Source: Fibrobacter succinogenes (lineage in GTDB: Bacteria > Fibrobacterota > Fibrobacteria > Fibrobacterales > Fibrobacteraceae). From it: a stretch of DNA of 64,000 bases. The notes below the pieces were generated by a model. The model saw only the letters and a list, made by a program, of their open reading frames with translations. It made no database searches and was not told the origin of the DNA. The stretch lies in NCBI GenBank assembly GCA_902762795.1, contig CACWPM010000017.1, positions 1 through 64,000 on the forward strand. Reading direction: 5' to 3'. Shown piece after piece: positions 7,556 through 15,866 of the stretch. How positions within the stretch are numbered: the first letter of the stretch is position 1; each line of letters opens with the position of its first letter. The position numbers and the translations under genes are program-made.

Positions 7556-9112
7556 ATGAAAAGAACCGCTTTTGTCATGAGCCTGTTGATTTGTTCAGGC
7601 TTCGCGTTTGCTAAAAATCCGGACGCTCCGGTGGGGCCGTTCCAGTTAGGGGCGAGTTTGAAACAAATTGCTTCTGTTCCTATGACAACGGCTGAAATTT
7701 CGGCTTTCATGCCCGAAAAAAAATTGCTGTTTGTAGTTGGTGGCGAGAATGTTCTCGAAGTTGTCGACATGGCCGACCCTGCGAAACCGCAAAAAGTAAA
7801 CGAATTGAAATTGCCGGGAGGAGCCTCTAGCGTGACGGTTCACGGCGATCTCGTGGCGGTGAGCCTTTTGAACAATCCTGAATGGAAAAAGGGCCATGTG
7901 CAGGTGATGCGCTATGGCAAGAAACTCGAAGTCCTCGGCCTGCATGAACTGTGCTACATGCCCGACATGATCACGTTCACTCCGAACGGAAAAAACTTGC
8001 TTGTCGCTTGCGAAGGTTCGCCGGACGAAACTTTTACCGAAGATCCTGAAGGCGGCATTGGAGTCTTGTCTGTGAACTCGAAGGCTGCGAAAGCCTGGGC
8101 AAAGCCCCAAAAGACTGTTGTCGGTTTTAAAGGTCTTGACACGCTTGCTTTGATGGCCGCAGGCGTGCGCAAAACTGGTATAAAGAGCTTTGTGCAGTCA
8201 CTTGAACCGGAGTACATCACTGTTTCCGAGGATTCCAAGACGGCGTGGGTGAGTTTGCAAGAAAATAATGCGCTTGTAAAATTTGATGTCGCAAAGAAGA
8301 AAATCTTGAATGTTTTCCCGCTCGGTTACGTGGATCATTCCAAGCCGGGTTTCGGGCTTGACATCAAGAAGAACAAGCAGATTGAAATCAGGAATTATCC
8401 GTTGCGTGGCTTGCGTCAGCCGGACGGTATTTCTGCATTTTCCGTGGGTGGAAAATCATTTGTGCTGACTGCGAACGAAGGCGCTCCGGTCAACGATTAC
8501 AAGGCATGGACTGACGTGACGACTGCCATGGCGCTCATGCAGCAGGGCGTGCTTGATGCGGATGAGTTTACTACGGGTATGCTCAATGATCTCAAAAGTC
8601 TTTCAGTGAGCAATTTGGAACACTGCGATGTCGCGCCGGATAAGATGGATAACGGTAAATGCCCTTATATGTATAGCTTTGGAACCCGTTCTATCAGCAT
8701 TTTTGAAGGTGAAACAGGAAATTTGGTATGGGATTCCGGAGACTTGTTTGAACGCACGGTTGCTAAGGTTGCTCCGGAATATTTTAACTGGAATTCCAAG
8801 AAGGACAACGTCAAGATGGATGCCCGCAGTGACGACAAGGGCTGCGAACCGGAAAACGTGACAACAGGTATCGTTGGCGATAAACGCTATGCATTTGTTG
8901 GGCTTGAACGCACGAGTGGTGTTGCCGTGTTTGACCTTACTGATGTAGAAAATGGAAAAGCTCCGAAAATTGTCGATTATTATTTAGACCCGAAGGATCG
9001 TGGCCCTGAAGGCATCTTGTTTATCCCTGCTGCAAAGAGCCCGAACGGTGAACCGCTTTTGGTTGTGGGGTACGAATACAGCAAGACTCTCGCCGTTTAC
9101 GCGGTGAAATAG
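7556..9112 (+). CDS. secreted choice-of-anchor I type beta-propeller protein
   Basis: A 518-residue exported protein with signal peptide MKRTAFVMSLLICSGFAFA. The body is a seven-bladed-propeller type repeat, with blade-like strands such as ENVLEVVDMADPAKPQKVNELKLPGG and RYAFVGLERTSGVAVFDLTD. Features of the choice-of-anchor I family are present: QPDGISAF, the acidic ANEGAPVNDY, GTRSISIFEG, and near the end GPEGILFIPA. The family is extracellular and often annotated as alkaline-phosphatase-like; activity is not established. The ATG at 7556 is preferred over 7544 because GGGGG precedes it at a suitable distance and the signal peptide starts there. Confidence 0.82.
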   Translation: MKRTAFVMSLLICSGFAFAKNPDAPVGPFQLGASLKQIASVPMTTAEISAFMPEKKLLFVVGGENVLEVVDMADPAKPQKVNELKLPGGASSVTVHGDLVAVSLLNNPEWKKGHVQVMRYGKKLEVLGLHELCYMPDMITFTPNGKNLLVACEGSPDETFTEDPEGGIGVLSVNSKAAKAWAKPQKTVVGFKGLDTLALMAAGVRKTGIKSFVQSLEPEYITVSEDSKTAWVSLQENNALVKFDVAKKKILNVFPLGYVDHSKPGFGLDIKKNKQIEIRNYPLRGLRQPDGISAFSVGGKSFVLTANEGAPVNDYKAWTDVTTAMALMQQGVLDADEFTTGMLNDLKSLSVSNLEHCDVAPDKMDNGKCPYMYSFGTRSISIFEGETGNLVWDSGDLFERTVAKVAPEYFNWNSKKDNVKMDARSDDKGCEPENVTTGIVGDKRYAFVGLERTSGVAVFDLTDVENGKAPKIVDYYLDPKDRGPEGILFIPAAKSPNGEPLLVVGYEYSKTLAVYAVK

Positions 9113-9307
9113 GTGTGGGGTATGGGGTCGGTCGCCTACGGCTCCCTCTGGGGTATGGGCGCGGACCTTGTGGTCCTTTGAGGCTTGAGGTCTTGCAATT
9201 TGAAAAGCCCCAAAGCGAGTTTACGAGCGACCTCATAGCCCAAAGCGTAGCGAGCCCAGAGGAGCTTTAGCTCCGTGCTCATAGCCCACAGCGTAGCGTG
9301 CTCATAC
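9113..9307. repeat. repeat-rich intergenic region between convergent genes
   Basis: No gene is seen. The segment contains near-direct repeats of GCTCATAGCCCA(C/A)AGCGTAGCG(A/T)GC at roughly 9233-9257 and 9280-9304, and shorter GGGTATGGG words at 9118 and 9153. It separates the propeller gene (+) from hrpB (-). A factor-independent terminator is not obvious. Confidence 0.4.
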
Positions 9308-11998
9308 CTATATTCTCTCCGGCCACGGATGCTTGGGGTATCTTCCTCGTAATTCCTTGCGGACCTCGGCATAGGTGTTTTGCCAGAAGCTTGTGAGGTC
9401 CCACGTTTTTTGAATGGTGCGGAAGTTCGGTGCGAGAATGTCGTAACGCACTTTGAGTTTGCCGTCCGCGATTTTGTGTTCGCCACGGAGTTGCATGAAG
9501 TCTTCGATGCGGGCTGAAATTTCAACGAGAACGCCATCTGCGCTTTGCACGATTTTGCCACTGCTTTGTTCATCGGCGGTAGCGACCGCTTGATAGCTGT
9601 AGCGGGCGCGCTTGCCGTTCGGCAGTACGTAATGATCGGGGAACGTCTTTTGCAACCAAGCTAACATCGACTTTCCGAAGTAATCTTCGACAATGTTGCG
9701 GTAACGGTCTTCATTGACATCTCGCAACAGGAAAATGCCATCCGTGAGTTCGTTGAAGATAAGTTCCATGTCTTCGTCGTTGAATTCCGGGAGACCGTAT
9801 TCCGGGTAAAGCTTTGCTGCAAGGCGCATCTTGATGAGGAGTGTTTGCAAATTTTCCGTGAGGTAGCGGCCGCTCCAGTTTTCTTTTTCAAGTTTGTCGC
9901 GCCAGGCGTCAACGGTGAGTTCCTTGAGCTTTTCGAGAACTTTGGGCGAGGCTTCTTGCGGGAGAATTTCTTTGCGGCTTGTTTCGCGTACTTCACCGTT
10001 TGGGCTTTCGCTTTCGTGGATTTCGATGCCGATAAAACGTTCTTGACCGCTGCGCCACAAAAGCTCGTAGCGCACGGTTTCGCTTTCTCCGCCGAGCAGT
10101 TCCTTGGGGATGGGTGCGTAAAGGTTGACGCGCATTTCTGATTTGGCGCCTGCTTCGGTGCGGAGCATCAGGAGTGCGAGCAATGCGTAAGGCGGTTCTG
10201 CAATTTGCAAACGGATGGTGTTACCATTGTTTAGCTTGTATGCGCTTCCACTTGGAGTCGCAAGTGCATCCGGGAATGCGTTTAATAAGCTGCCGATGAC
10301 GACTTTATGGATTGCATCCCCCCTTTGGAGGTAGGGCTTCTCTTTGAGTGCTTCACGAAAATCACGGAGTTGTTTTAGCGTGAACGAGACTTCGCGCGGT
10401 GCGTTTATTGCTTTTGAAAGCGTGTCATTCGCGAGCGTGAGCAAGTCTAGCGAAACTTTGGATTTTTGTACAAATTCTGTACCCGAATGAATCCACGCCA
10501 TGGCGGCGAGAAGTTGGTCGGGAAGGTCGGCGGCGCTTTCCGCTTTTGCCAAAATCAGCGCTAGGGGAATGCTTGAAACAGGTGTTTGGATTGCGCGTTT
10601 GCCGAGTTCCGTGATTCGACCGTTTTGCAGCATGCCGAAGTTTTCGAGCATTGCCGTGGCGACTTTCTCGCGTGCTTCTGGAATTGCGGTGGGCAATGTA
10701 ATGGATTGCAGCTCCTTCGAACCTAACTCTACTAAGGGGCTTAAGCCCCTAGTATCGTATATCACCCCTTTGGGGTTCGCAATGACGTTCTGTGGTGATG
10801 TGCTTGCAATGACGTTACTCTCGTCTATCGTCTGTAGGGCTTTGCCCGTTCTCTCGTCTAGTTCAAGCGCTGCTTTTTGCAACAGAAGTTCCGACGGTTC
10901 GATTTGCAGGACTTCGGGCACGATCCCTTGCGGCATGTGCTTCTCGGCATCTTCGGTCCAAAGGCGGATGGCGCATCCGTTCTGTGTACGGCCACTGCGG
11001 CCGCTGCGCTGGATTGCGTTTTGCAGCGAAATCGGCAATGTGCGCAAGACGTTTACTTTTTTGCTGTCGTCGTATTCGTTCACTCGTTCGATACCGCTAT
11101 CGACAACGCCTGTCACGTTCGGCACTGTAATAGACGTTTCTGCAATGTTGGTCGTGAAAATGACGCGCGGTCGTTCCGTTTCTTCGAAAATGCGGTCTTG
11201 CGTTTCACGGTCCTGGCCTCCGTAGAGTTCAAGGAACTCGGCGACATTTGCGCCCAAAGCCTCGCTTGCTGCGGTGTGACACCTTGCGATTTCGGCCTTG
11301 CCCGGCAGGAATACGAGTGTTGTTTGCCAAATGTTGTTGCGGTATAATGTACGCAAGGCGCGAACGACTTCGCTTTCTATTCCTTGCCCTGCGTTGATGT
11401 TTGTTCCTGCGGCCGGCTTCTGGTAAAGAATTTGTACAGGATAAAGCGGGTGCCCGAGTTCCAGGCATTTGACGCCGAGCGCTTGTTCCATTTCTTCGCG
11501 GTTGAGTTTTGCGCTCATGACGGCGATTCTCGGAGCTTTGGAACATTCACTACCTGAAGCGCGGTTTGCTTCTTGCAACTTGAGCAAATATGCAAAGAGC
11601 AAGTCCATGTCGGCTTTGCGTTCGTGGTATTCATCAAAGATGACCCATTCCGCGTTCATCTTGCCGTGCAAAAGTTCCTGCAAAAAGTTACCATATGTCT
11701 GGAACAAAATTCGTGTAGCGCTGGATTTGCAACTGTCTTGGCGGAATTGATAACCGACTGTTTTTCCGCATGGTTCGTTGTGCAATTTCGCTGAGTATTG
11801 GGCTAGGGCTAGGGCCGCAATTCGTCTCGGCTGCAAAACGACAATGCGCCCGCTAAAGTGACGGCTAAGGAACCACGGAATGTACAAAGACTTGCCGCTA
11901 CCGGTGGGCGCTTCGACGAGCAAGTTATTCGTCTTGCCGATGGCGTCTACAAGCTTTTGTTCTTCTTCGGCTATGGCTAAATCTTTGTATGTTCGCAT
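9308..11998 (-). CDS. hrpB: ATP-dependent RNA helicase, HrpB type
   Basis: An 896-residue DExH helicase. Walker A is EAPTGSGKSLYIPWFL, motif Ia is LQPRRIAALALA, motif II is FDEYHERKADMDLLFAYLL (DEYH rather than DEFH), and motif III is SAK in place of SAT. Motifs V and VI are FTTNIAETSITV and QRSGRSGRT. The C-terminal HrpB domain is recognisable in LAWLQKTFPDHYVLPNGKRARYSY and the terminal RYPKHPWPE. The bacterial role is poorly known. Between the helicase core and the winged-helix part there is an extra stretch of about 45 residues made from intergenic-type repeat DNA (see the repeat at 10720-10862). The frame stays open. Confidence 0.9.
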   Translation of the reverse strand: MRTYKDLAIAEEEQKLVDAIGKTNNLLVEAPTGSGKSLYIPWFLSRHFSGRIVVLQPRRIAALALAQYSAKLHNEPCGKTVGYQFRQDSCKSSATRILFQTYGNFLQELLHGKMNAEWVIFDEYHERKADMDLLFAYLLKLQEANRASGSECSKAPRIAVMSAKLNREEMEQALGVKCLELGHPLYPVQILYQKPAAGTNINAGQGIESEVVRALRTLYRNNIWQTTLVFLPGKAEIARCHTAASEALGANVAEFLELYGGQDRETQDRIFEETERPRVIFTTNIAETSITVPNVTGVVDSGIERVNEYDDSKKVNVLRTLPISLQNAIQRSGRSGRTQNGCAIRLWTEDAEKHMPQGIVPEVLQIEPSELLLQKAALELDERTGKALQTIDESNVIASTSPQNVIANPKGVIYDTRGLSPLVELGSKELQSITLPTAIPEAREKVATAMLENFGMLQNGRITELGKRAIQTPVSSIPLALILAKAESAADLPDQLLAAMAWIHSGTEFVQKSKVSLDLLTLANDTLSKAINAPREVSFTLKQLRDFREALKEKPYLQRGDAIHKVVIGSLLNAFPDALATPSGSAYKLNNGNTIRLQIAEPPYALLALLMLRTEAGAKSEMRVNLYAPIPKELLGGESETVRYELLWRSGQERFIGIEIHESESPNGEVRETSRKEILPQEASPKVLEKLKELTVDAWRDKLEKENWSGRYLTENLQTLLIKMRLAAKLYPEYGLPEFNDEDMELIFNELTDGIFLLRDVNEDRYRNIVEDYFGKSMLAWLQKTFPDHYVLPNGKRARYSYQAVATADEQSSGKIVQSADGVLVEISARIEDFMQLRGEHKIADGKLKVRYDILAPNFRTIQKTWDLTSFWQNTYAEVRKELRGRYPKHPWPERI
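10720..10862. repeat. in-frame repeat insertion inside hrpB
   Basis: On the + strand this block holds the palindrome GGGGCTTAAGCCCC (10736-10749), the short inverted pair ACCCCTTTGGGGT, two copies of gcaatgacgtt (10779-10789 and 10806-10816) and two ctcgtct tracts (10818-10832 and 10852-10860). None of this resembles coding sequence of the helicase family, but it is translated in frame. The boundaries are approximate. Confidence 0.7.
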
Positions 11999-12028
11999 GT
12001 GTTCTCTTTAGGTCTCTTTAAAAAGTTG

Positions 12029-12050
12029 ACCCCGGCGCATTGACCGGGGT
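12029..12050 (-). terminator. terminator after the 12115-12579 gene
   Basis: The stem ACCCCGG/CCGGGGT has a short loop. On the minus strand it is followed by CAACTTTTTAAAG. It lies between the end of the membrane-anchored gene and hrpB on the same strand. Confidence 0.6.
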
Positions 12051-12069
12051 ATATAAATTAAATCTTTTC

Positions 12070-12118
12070 GCTTCTCTCGTCTCTAGTCTGTGAGCGAAGC
12101 GGTCTTTAGTCTGACTAA
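12070..12118. repeat. ctcgtct-type heptad array with AGCGAAGCGG core
   Basis: The array reads tctcgtc, tctagtc, a 14-base segment with gagcgaagcgg, then tctttag, tctgact. The same order of heptads and core recurs at 14050-14100 and, with different heptads, at 38011-38083. It touches the stop of the minus-strand gene at 12115. Confidence 0.65.
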
Positions 12119-12579
12119 GCCTTCGGATATCTTAGCTTTTCGCCGGTAGCTTCGTCAATGTAGGGGTGTTTGCCTTCGCGATACTTCTGGTTGATGACCA
12201 GGTTCTGGAGTCTTCTCTTGATGCCGGCTTCTGTCTTGCAGAAGAAGAACACGACTTTGTTTGTTCCTGGTACTTGGAACACGGCAAGCTTGAACTTCTG
12301 TGAAACTGCGCGGCGGAAAAATTTGACATCTTCTTTTTTGGGAATAACCTGATCGCTACCCGGCTTGATTTCGCAAATCATGTCGGCATCGGCGAGCAAG
12401 GCCTTGGACTTCTGCTGGAGAGCGAGGAAGTTCGGCTCGGTGCTCTTGCGGATGTTTTCCATGTTGAACGGGCTCCTAGCCTTAAGGCCCTTGAGTGCAC
12501 CACGGATAACAAAAAATAATGCGACGACCACGACCAGGATAATAAGGTATGGCCAGTTGTTTGCTAAAAAGTCTAACAT
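12115..12579 (-). CDS. membrane-anchored protein of unknown function
   Basis: A 154-residue protein with one N-terminal membrane helix (YLIILVVVVALFFVIRGAL) followed by a basic cytoplasmic-type domain with FFRRAVSQKFKLAVFQVPGTNKVVFFFCKTEAGIKRRLQNLVINQKY. The start ATG at 12579 follows a GAGGTG ribosome site on the minus strand; a GTG two codons upstream lies inside that site. I do not recognise the domain. The small alpha/beta region with repeated VVFFFCK/LAVFQVP strands could be a nuclease-like or RNA-binding fold, but there is no motif to say so. Confidence 0.75.
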   Translation of the reverse strand: MLDFLANNWPYLIILVVVVALFFVIRGALKGLKARSPFNMENIRKSTEPNFLALQQKSKALLADADMICEIKPGSDQVIPKKEDVKFFRRAVSQKFKLAVFQVPGTNKVVFFFCKTEAGIKRRLQNLVINQKYREGKHPYIDEATGEKLRYPKA

Positions 12580-12665
12580 AATCACCTCGATTTAGTGACC
12601 CAAATATAGCAATTTTTTGGGGCTTCACTGAAATAGGAGTCTCTAGCCTTTTGTATCTTTAATCC

Positions 12666-13994
12666 GTGAAATTTTTAGCGTTGCCTTTTTTGATTGCGGG
12701 TGTTGTATCCGCCTTTTTTCCTGCGTTCGCAGCCGAGTCCGATTCGTTGCATGTGGTTTCAGATCAGTGCGTTGATGGAGCCAAAATTGCATTCATCGAA
12801 ATTGAAGGGCTAGAACACACGAAGTTGCATGTCGTCAAGCGCGAACTCACGCACAAGGTGGGGAGCGTATTTTCGCAGAAAACTTTTGAAGCTGAAAAGC
12901 TTCGTTTGCAAGATCTCGACCTGTTTACCGAAATTACCGTAACCTGTGAACCTTCCGCACCCGGTGACTCGCTCTCGTCTCCCGTCTCTCGTCTCTCGTC
13001 TAAACTAACCTACCATTTCAAGGAAATCTTTCGTTGGATTCCATCGCCGGATAGCAAGACTACCGACCGTGACGGTCTCATGCTCGGGCTTGCGCTTGCG
13101 AACCTGAATGTGCTTGGCGAAGACATTCGCGCTGAGATCCATTACCGCACTGCCATTGACCCGTTTTTTGAAAATAACGAGTACGCATTTTATGCGAGTT
13201 CGCCGTATTTGTTTGGGCTCCCGATTGGCTGGAATATTGATTTCACGCGTACCGATAGCTGGGACGACTTGCGCGGATTTAAGGATGCGAGCTGGTTGCT
13301 CGCCTTGGATGTGAACTGGAAATTTATTCCACATTTTTCGCTTCTTGGAAAGGCTGCTTATCGCTATCTTGAAAAGGGACCCGGCGTGCTGCCTGAATTT
13401 GGACTTGGCTTTGCCGTAGATTATCGCGATAGCGAGCTCGATACGCGTCAGGGAATTTATTTTGAAAGTGCGGTGACGCATGTGGGCGTTGGCGGAAAGC
13501 TGGGCGAAAACTTTGTCGAGTTCTTGGAAGATGCTCGTGCATACTATACGCTTGGACGGTTTGTCACTGGGGCTTCGGCTCTAGTTCGGTTGCGTCCGGG
13601 CGATGTAGAGCGCTATGATTATTTTTATCATGGCGGTACGAACTCTTTCCGTGGCCTTGACGAACCGGATGCGGATCATTTGGGCATTCACGAAATGCTC
13701 TTGAATCTTGAAGAACGTTTTGTGCTATTGGAACGCCGTTCCGCTTCGTTGTGGGGTGTCAACTTTTTTTATGGAATCCAGCTTGTGGCGGGTCTTGACG
13801 CAAGCGTGCTTTGGGATAAAGGCGCTCCTGGTTGGAAAAATTACGAAGGCGCCGTTTATGGCGGTCTTCATATCGTGATTCCTGCGCTCGACAGGATTCG
13901 TTTTGAAATAGGATATAGCCCTGATACGGGTAAACCCAAGTTCTCTTGGGGCATCTTGGGCAAGACAACGACGCAGCGCTGGCGGAGCAGGTAA
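12666..13994 (+). CDS. Omp85/BamA-TamA-like outer membrane protein
   Basis: A 442-residue exported protein starting at a GTG (12666), with signal peptide ending near FFPAFAAES. Residues 35-100 form a single POTRA-like domain (GAKIAFIEIEGLEHTKLHVVKRELTHKVGSVFS...LRLQDLDLFTEITV). The rest is a transmembrane barrel with the Omp85 features GFAVDYRDSELDTRQGIYFESAVTH and the lid-lock-like FYHGGTNSFRGLDEPDADHLG. One POTRA domain and a short length set it apart from BamA itself, so a TamA-like or substrate-specific transporter is likely. Residues about 103-114 (DSLSSPVSRLSS) are encoded by a ctcgtct heptad array placed between POTRA and barrel. Confidence 0.8.
   Translation: MKFLALPFLIAGVVSAFFPAFAAESDSLHVVSDQCVDGAKIAFIEIEGLEHTKLHVVKRELTHKVGSVFSQKTFEAEKLRLQDLDLFTEITVTCEPSAPGDSLSSPVSRLSSKLTYHFKEIFRWIPSPDSKTTDRDGLMLGLALANLNVLGEDIRAEIHYRTAIDPFFENNEYAFYASSPYLFGLPIGWNIDFTRTDSWDDLRGFKDASWLLALDVNWKFIPHFSLLGKAAYRYLEKGPGVLPEFGLGFAVDYRDSELDTRQGIYFESAVTHVGVGGKLGENFVEFLEDARAYYTLGRFVTGASALVRLRPGDVERYDYFYHGGTNSFRGLDEPDADHLGIHEMLLNLEERFVLLERRSASLWGVNFFYGIQLVAGLDASVLWDKGAPGWKNYEGAVYGGLHIVIPALDRIRFEIGYSPDTGKPKFSWGILGKTTTQRWRSR
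12971..13005. repeat. ctcgtct heptads inserted in frame in the Omp85 gene
   Basis: The run reads ctcgtct, cccgtct, ctcgtct, ctcgtct, aaact. The final words are the same as in the intergenic copy at 38089-38108. It encodes a Ser/Leu/Arg-rich linker. Confidence 0.8.
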
Positions 13995-14049
13995 GTTAGA
14001 CGAAAAACGAGAGTTTTTCTAAAAAACTGCGCTATAGGCGCGATTATTC

Positions 14050-14100
14050 CTCTTTAGTCTTTAGTCTACCAGCGAAGCGGTCTCTCGTCTATTTAGTCCC
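14050..14100. repeat. heptad array with AGCGAAGCGG core between omp85 and ppa
   Basis: The order is tctttag, tctttag, tctacca, gcgaagcgg, tctctcg, tctattt, agtccc. It shares its design with the array at 12070-12118. Confidence 0.65.
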
Positions 14101-14186
14101 TTGCTTTTTTGTAAATAAAAGTTAAATTTATCTTATTATATTTCATAAAATGGAAAAGTAGCTCAAAGTGGGCTGATGGAGAACAA

Positions 14187-14777
14187 ATGGCAATTAATTA
14201 TCTAGATCTTCCTATCGGACGCAAGTATCCATACGAAGTGGATTGCGTCGTGGAAATCGGCAAAGACACGAACTTGAAGTATGAATACGATGAACGCCTG
14301 CATGTGTTTCGTCTGGACCGTTGCCTTTTGAGTTCCATGAGCTACCCCTGCACGTATGGTTTTATTCCGAGCACCAAGGCGGACGATGGCGATGCTTTGG
14401 ATATGCTTATTTACAGCCCGGCGTCCATGTTTACGGGAACCGTTTGCACGTGCCGTGTAATCGGAGCTCTTGACATGACCGATGGTGGCAAGAAGGATTA
14501 CAAGGTTTTGGGCGTGCCTGTGTTCAACCCGCGTCCGTTCTGCGACATTACTGACGTGGACCAGATGTTCCTCCGTATTACGAAGAATTTTTTCCAGAAC
14601 TACAAGGAACTGGAAGGAAAGGATGTCCAAATTGGCGAGTGGAAAGATGCCGCTTTCGCTCGTGAAAAAGTGATCGCGGCGCACAAGGCTTATTTCCAGA
14701 ACCAGGTGCAAGTTCCAGAGTCCTGCTACCAGGAACCCGAACACGACGAAAAAATCACCGCGGAAGAGTTAATATAA
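14187..14777 (+). CDS. ppa: inorganic pyrophosphatase (family I)
   Basis: A 196-residue soluble enzyme that hydrolyses pyrophosphate. It has the family signature ADDGDALDMLIY (consensus DGDPxD with Ala for Pro), preceded by SYPCTYGFIPST and followed by GVPVFNPR. The N-terminal LDLPIGRKYPYEVDCVVEI and the late HKAYFQNQVQVPESCYQEPEHDEK tail resemble bacterial eukaryote-like family I enzymes. The ATG at 14187 follows a GGAG site. A TATATT -10-like element lies at 14137-14142. A strong terminator follows at 14790. Confidence 0.9.
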   Translation: MAINYLDLPIGRKYPYEVDCVVEIGKDTNLKYEYDERLHVFRLDRCLLSSMSYPCTYGFIPSTKADDGDALDMLIYSPASMFTGTVCTCRVIGALDMTDGGKKDYKVLGVPVFNPRPFCDITDVDQMFLRITKNFFQNYKELEGKDVQIGEWKDAAFAREKVIAAHKAYFQNQVQVPESCYQEPEHDEKITAEELI

Positions 14778-14789
14778 GCCGAGCGTTGC

Positions 14790-14811
14790 AAAAACGAGCT
14801 TGCTCGTTTTT
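14790..14811 (+). terminator. terminator of ppa
   Basis: The perfect stem AAAACGAGC/GCTCGTTTT has a 2-base centre and runs into TTTTTAT. Confidence 0.7.
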
Positions 14812-14886
14812 ATAACCGAGGCGCAATATTTAGAAAAACAACGGAGTTGTTTTTTTTGTTGATTTAAAGGCGAGTGCTGCGACCGT

Positions 14887-15080
14887 GCTTGCACGGGCTT
14901 TGTACAAGTTCCAAACAAGTCGCTCGAAAATAGAAATGCAAGCATTTCTGCTTTACTCGCTTGGTTGTTTGTGCCGAGCCGTTGATTAAAGAACAGCGTA
15001 ATATAAGCCGAGCGTCGCGGGCGACTGCTTGATGCTTCGCGGCTTCGCTTGCACGGGCTTTGTACAAGTTCCAAACAAGT
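14887..15080. repeat. pair of 34-bp exact direct repeats in a 480-bp gene-free region
   Basis: The same 34 bases (start gcttgcacggg, end ccaaacaagt) occur at 14887-14920 and 15047-15080. An outer pair, AATATAAGCCGAGCG, occurs at 14771-14785 and 15000-15014, so a larger unit has been duplicated and partly diverged. Nothing between 14778 and 15257 looks coding. The 3' part is AT-rich and probably holds the promoter of the next gene. Confidence 0.7.
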
Positions 15081-15191
15081 TGTGGCCCGATTTTTGAAAT
15101 TGAATTTTTAAAAAGGGACGGAATTGAAGACGAGGCTATCGATTTTCTGGATGGCTACGTTTTTATAAGGAATCTTTTTTGTAAAAAAATG

Positions 15192-15221
15192 TTGGTTTTG
15201 TAACAATATATTTAATATATT
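15192..15221 (+). promoter_or_regulatory. candidate promoter of the 15258 gene
   Basis: TTGGTT at 15192-15197 and TATATT at 15216-15221 are 18 bases apart in a very AT-rich stretch 37 bases before the start codon. TATATT boxes also precede gatC (277), ppa (14137) and the 62717 gene. Confidence 0.35.
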
Positions 15222-15257
15222 ATCCTTGATGTATCAATAAAAATATAACGAGGTTAT

Positions 15258-15737
15258 ATGAATAAGCTAATGCTTACCTGCGCTATGTCGTTAATGCTCC
15301 TTAGCACGTCCGCTATGGCTTATACGATTAATATTGGTTCTAAGAAAGAGGAGCATTCTCATGTAGCTCCTCCTCCTCCGCCACCACCGCCACCTCCTCA
15401 AGCGCAGCATTTGCCGCGTGTGCTTTGCAAGTATGCTGAACCGAAGTGCGACCGTCAGGACAGAATCCATCCTGAACGTTATCCCAACGATCAAAAAATG
15501 TATAGCCGTGGCGAATGTTATCGTGGCGATAAAGAACGCAAGTATGATTTTTATTGCGAAAATGGTGAAGTTTGGATGCGAATCGATTTTCGACGTGACC
15601 GTGTTGACCAAATTGAATGCATGGAGCCGAGGCGTCATAGATTCATTTCTGTTCGCCATATCCATGAATGTGAAGAAATGCATCGCCCGCCGGAGCCTGC
15701 TATCCGCAAGCACCATCGCGACCGTGATCGCCGATAA
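15258..15737 (+). CDS. small secreted Pro/His/Arg-rich protein, function unknown
   Basis: A 159-residue protein with signal peptide MNKLMLTCAMSLMLLSTSAMA. The mature part has a His-containing segment, ten consecutive prolines, then a basic domain with five or six cysteines (VLCKYAEPKCDRQ, GECYRGDKERKYDFYCENGEVWMRIDF, DQIECMEPRRHRF, IHECEEMH) and a His/Arg-rich tail. The cysteine spacing suggests disulfide bonds in the periplasm or outside the cell. The start follows an ACGAGG site. I do not recognise the family; it stands alone between two strong transcription signals. Confidence 0.75.
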   Translation: MNKLMLTCAMSLMLLSTSAMAYTINIGSKKEEHSHVAPPPPPPPPPPQAQHLPRVLCKYAEPKCDRQDRIHPERYPNDQKMYSRGECYRGDKERKYDFYCENGEVWMRIDFRRDRVDQIECMEPRRHRFISVRHIHECEEMHRPPEPAIRKHHRDRDRR

Positions 15738-15754
15738 AACTTTTTTGCTAGCTT

Positions 15755-15789
15755 AAAAAATCCTCTCGCAGATTTGCGGGAGATTTTTT
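15755..15789. terminator. bidirectional terminator between the 15258 gene and galE
   Basis: The stem AAAAAATCCTCTCGCA with TGCGGGAGATTTTTT closes a GATT loop. Both strands end in a T run, so it can serve the + gene and the convergent galE. Confidence 0.85.
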
Positions 15790-15866
15790 GTATGAAATGG
15801 AAATTTCCGCATTTCGGATATGTCTGGGATGACTTGGTGAAATGCGTGAGATACGATGCGCGAGGT

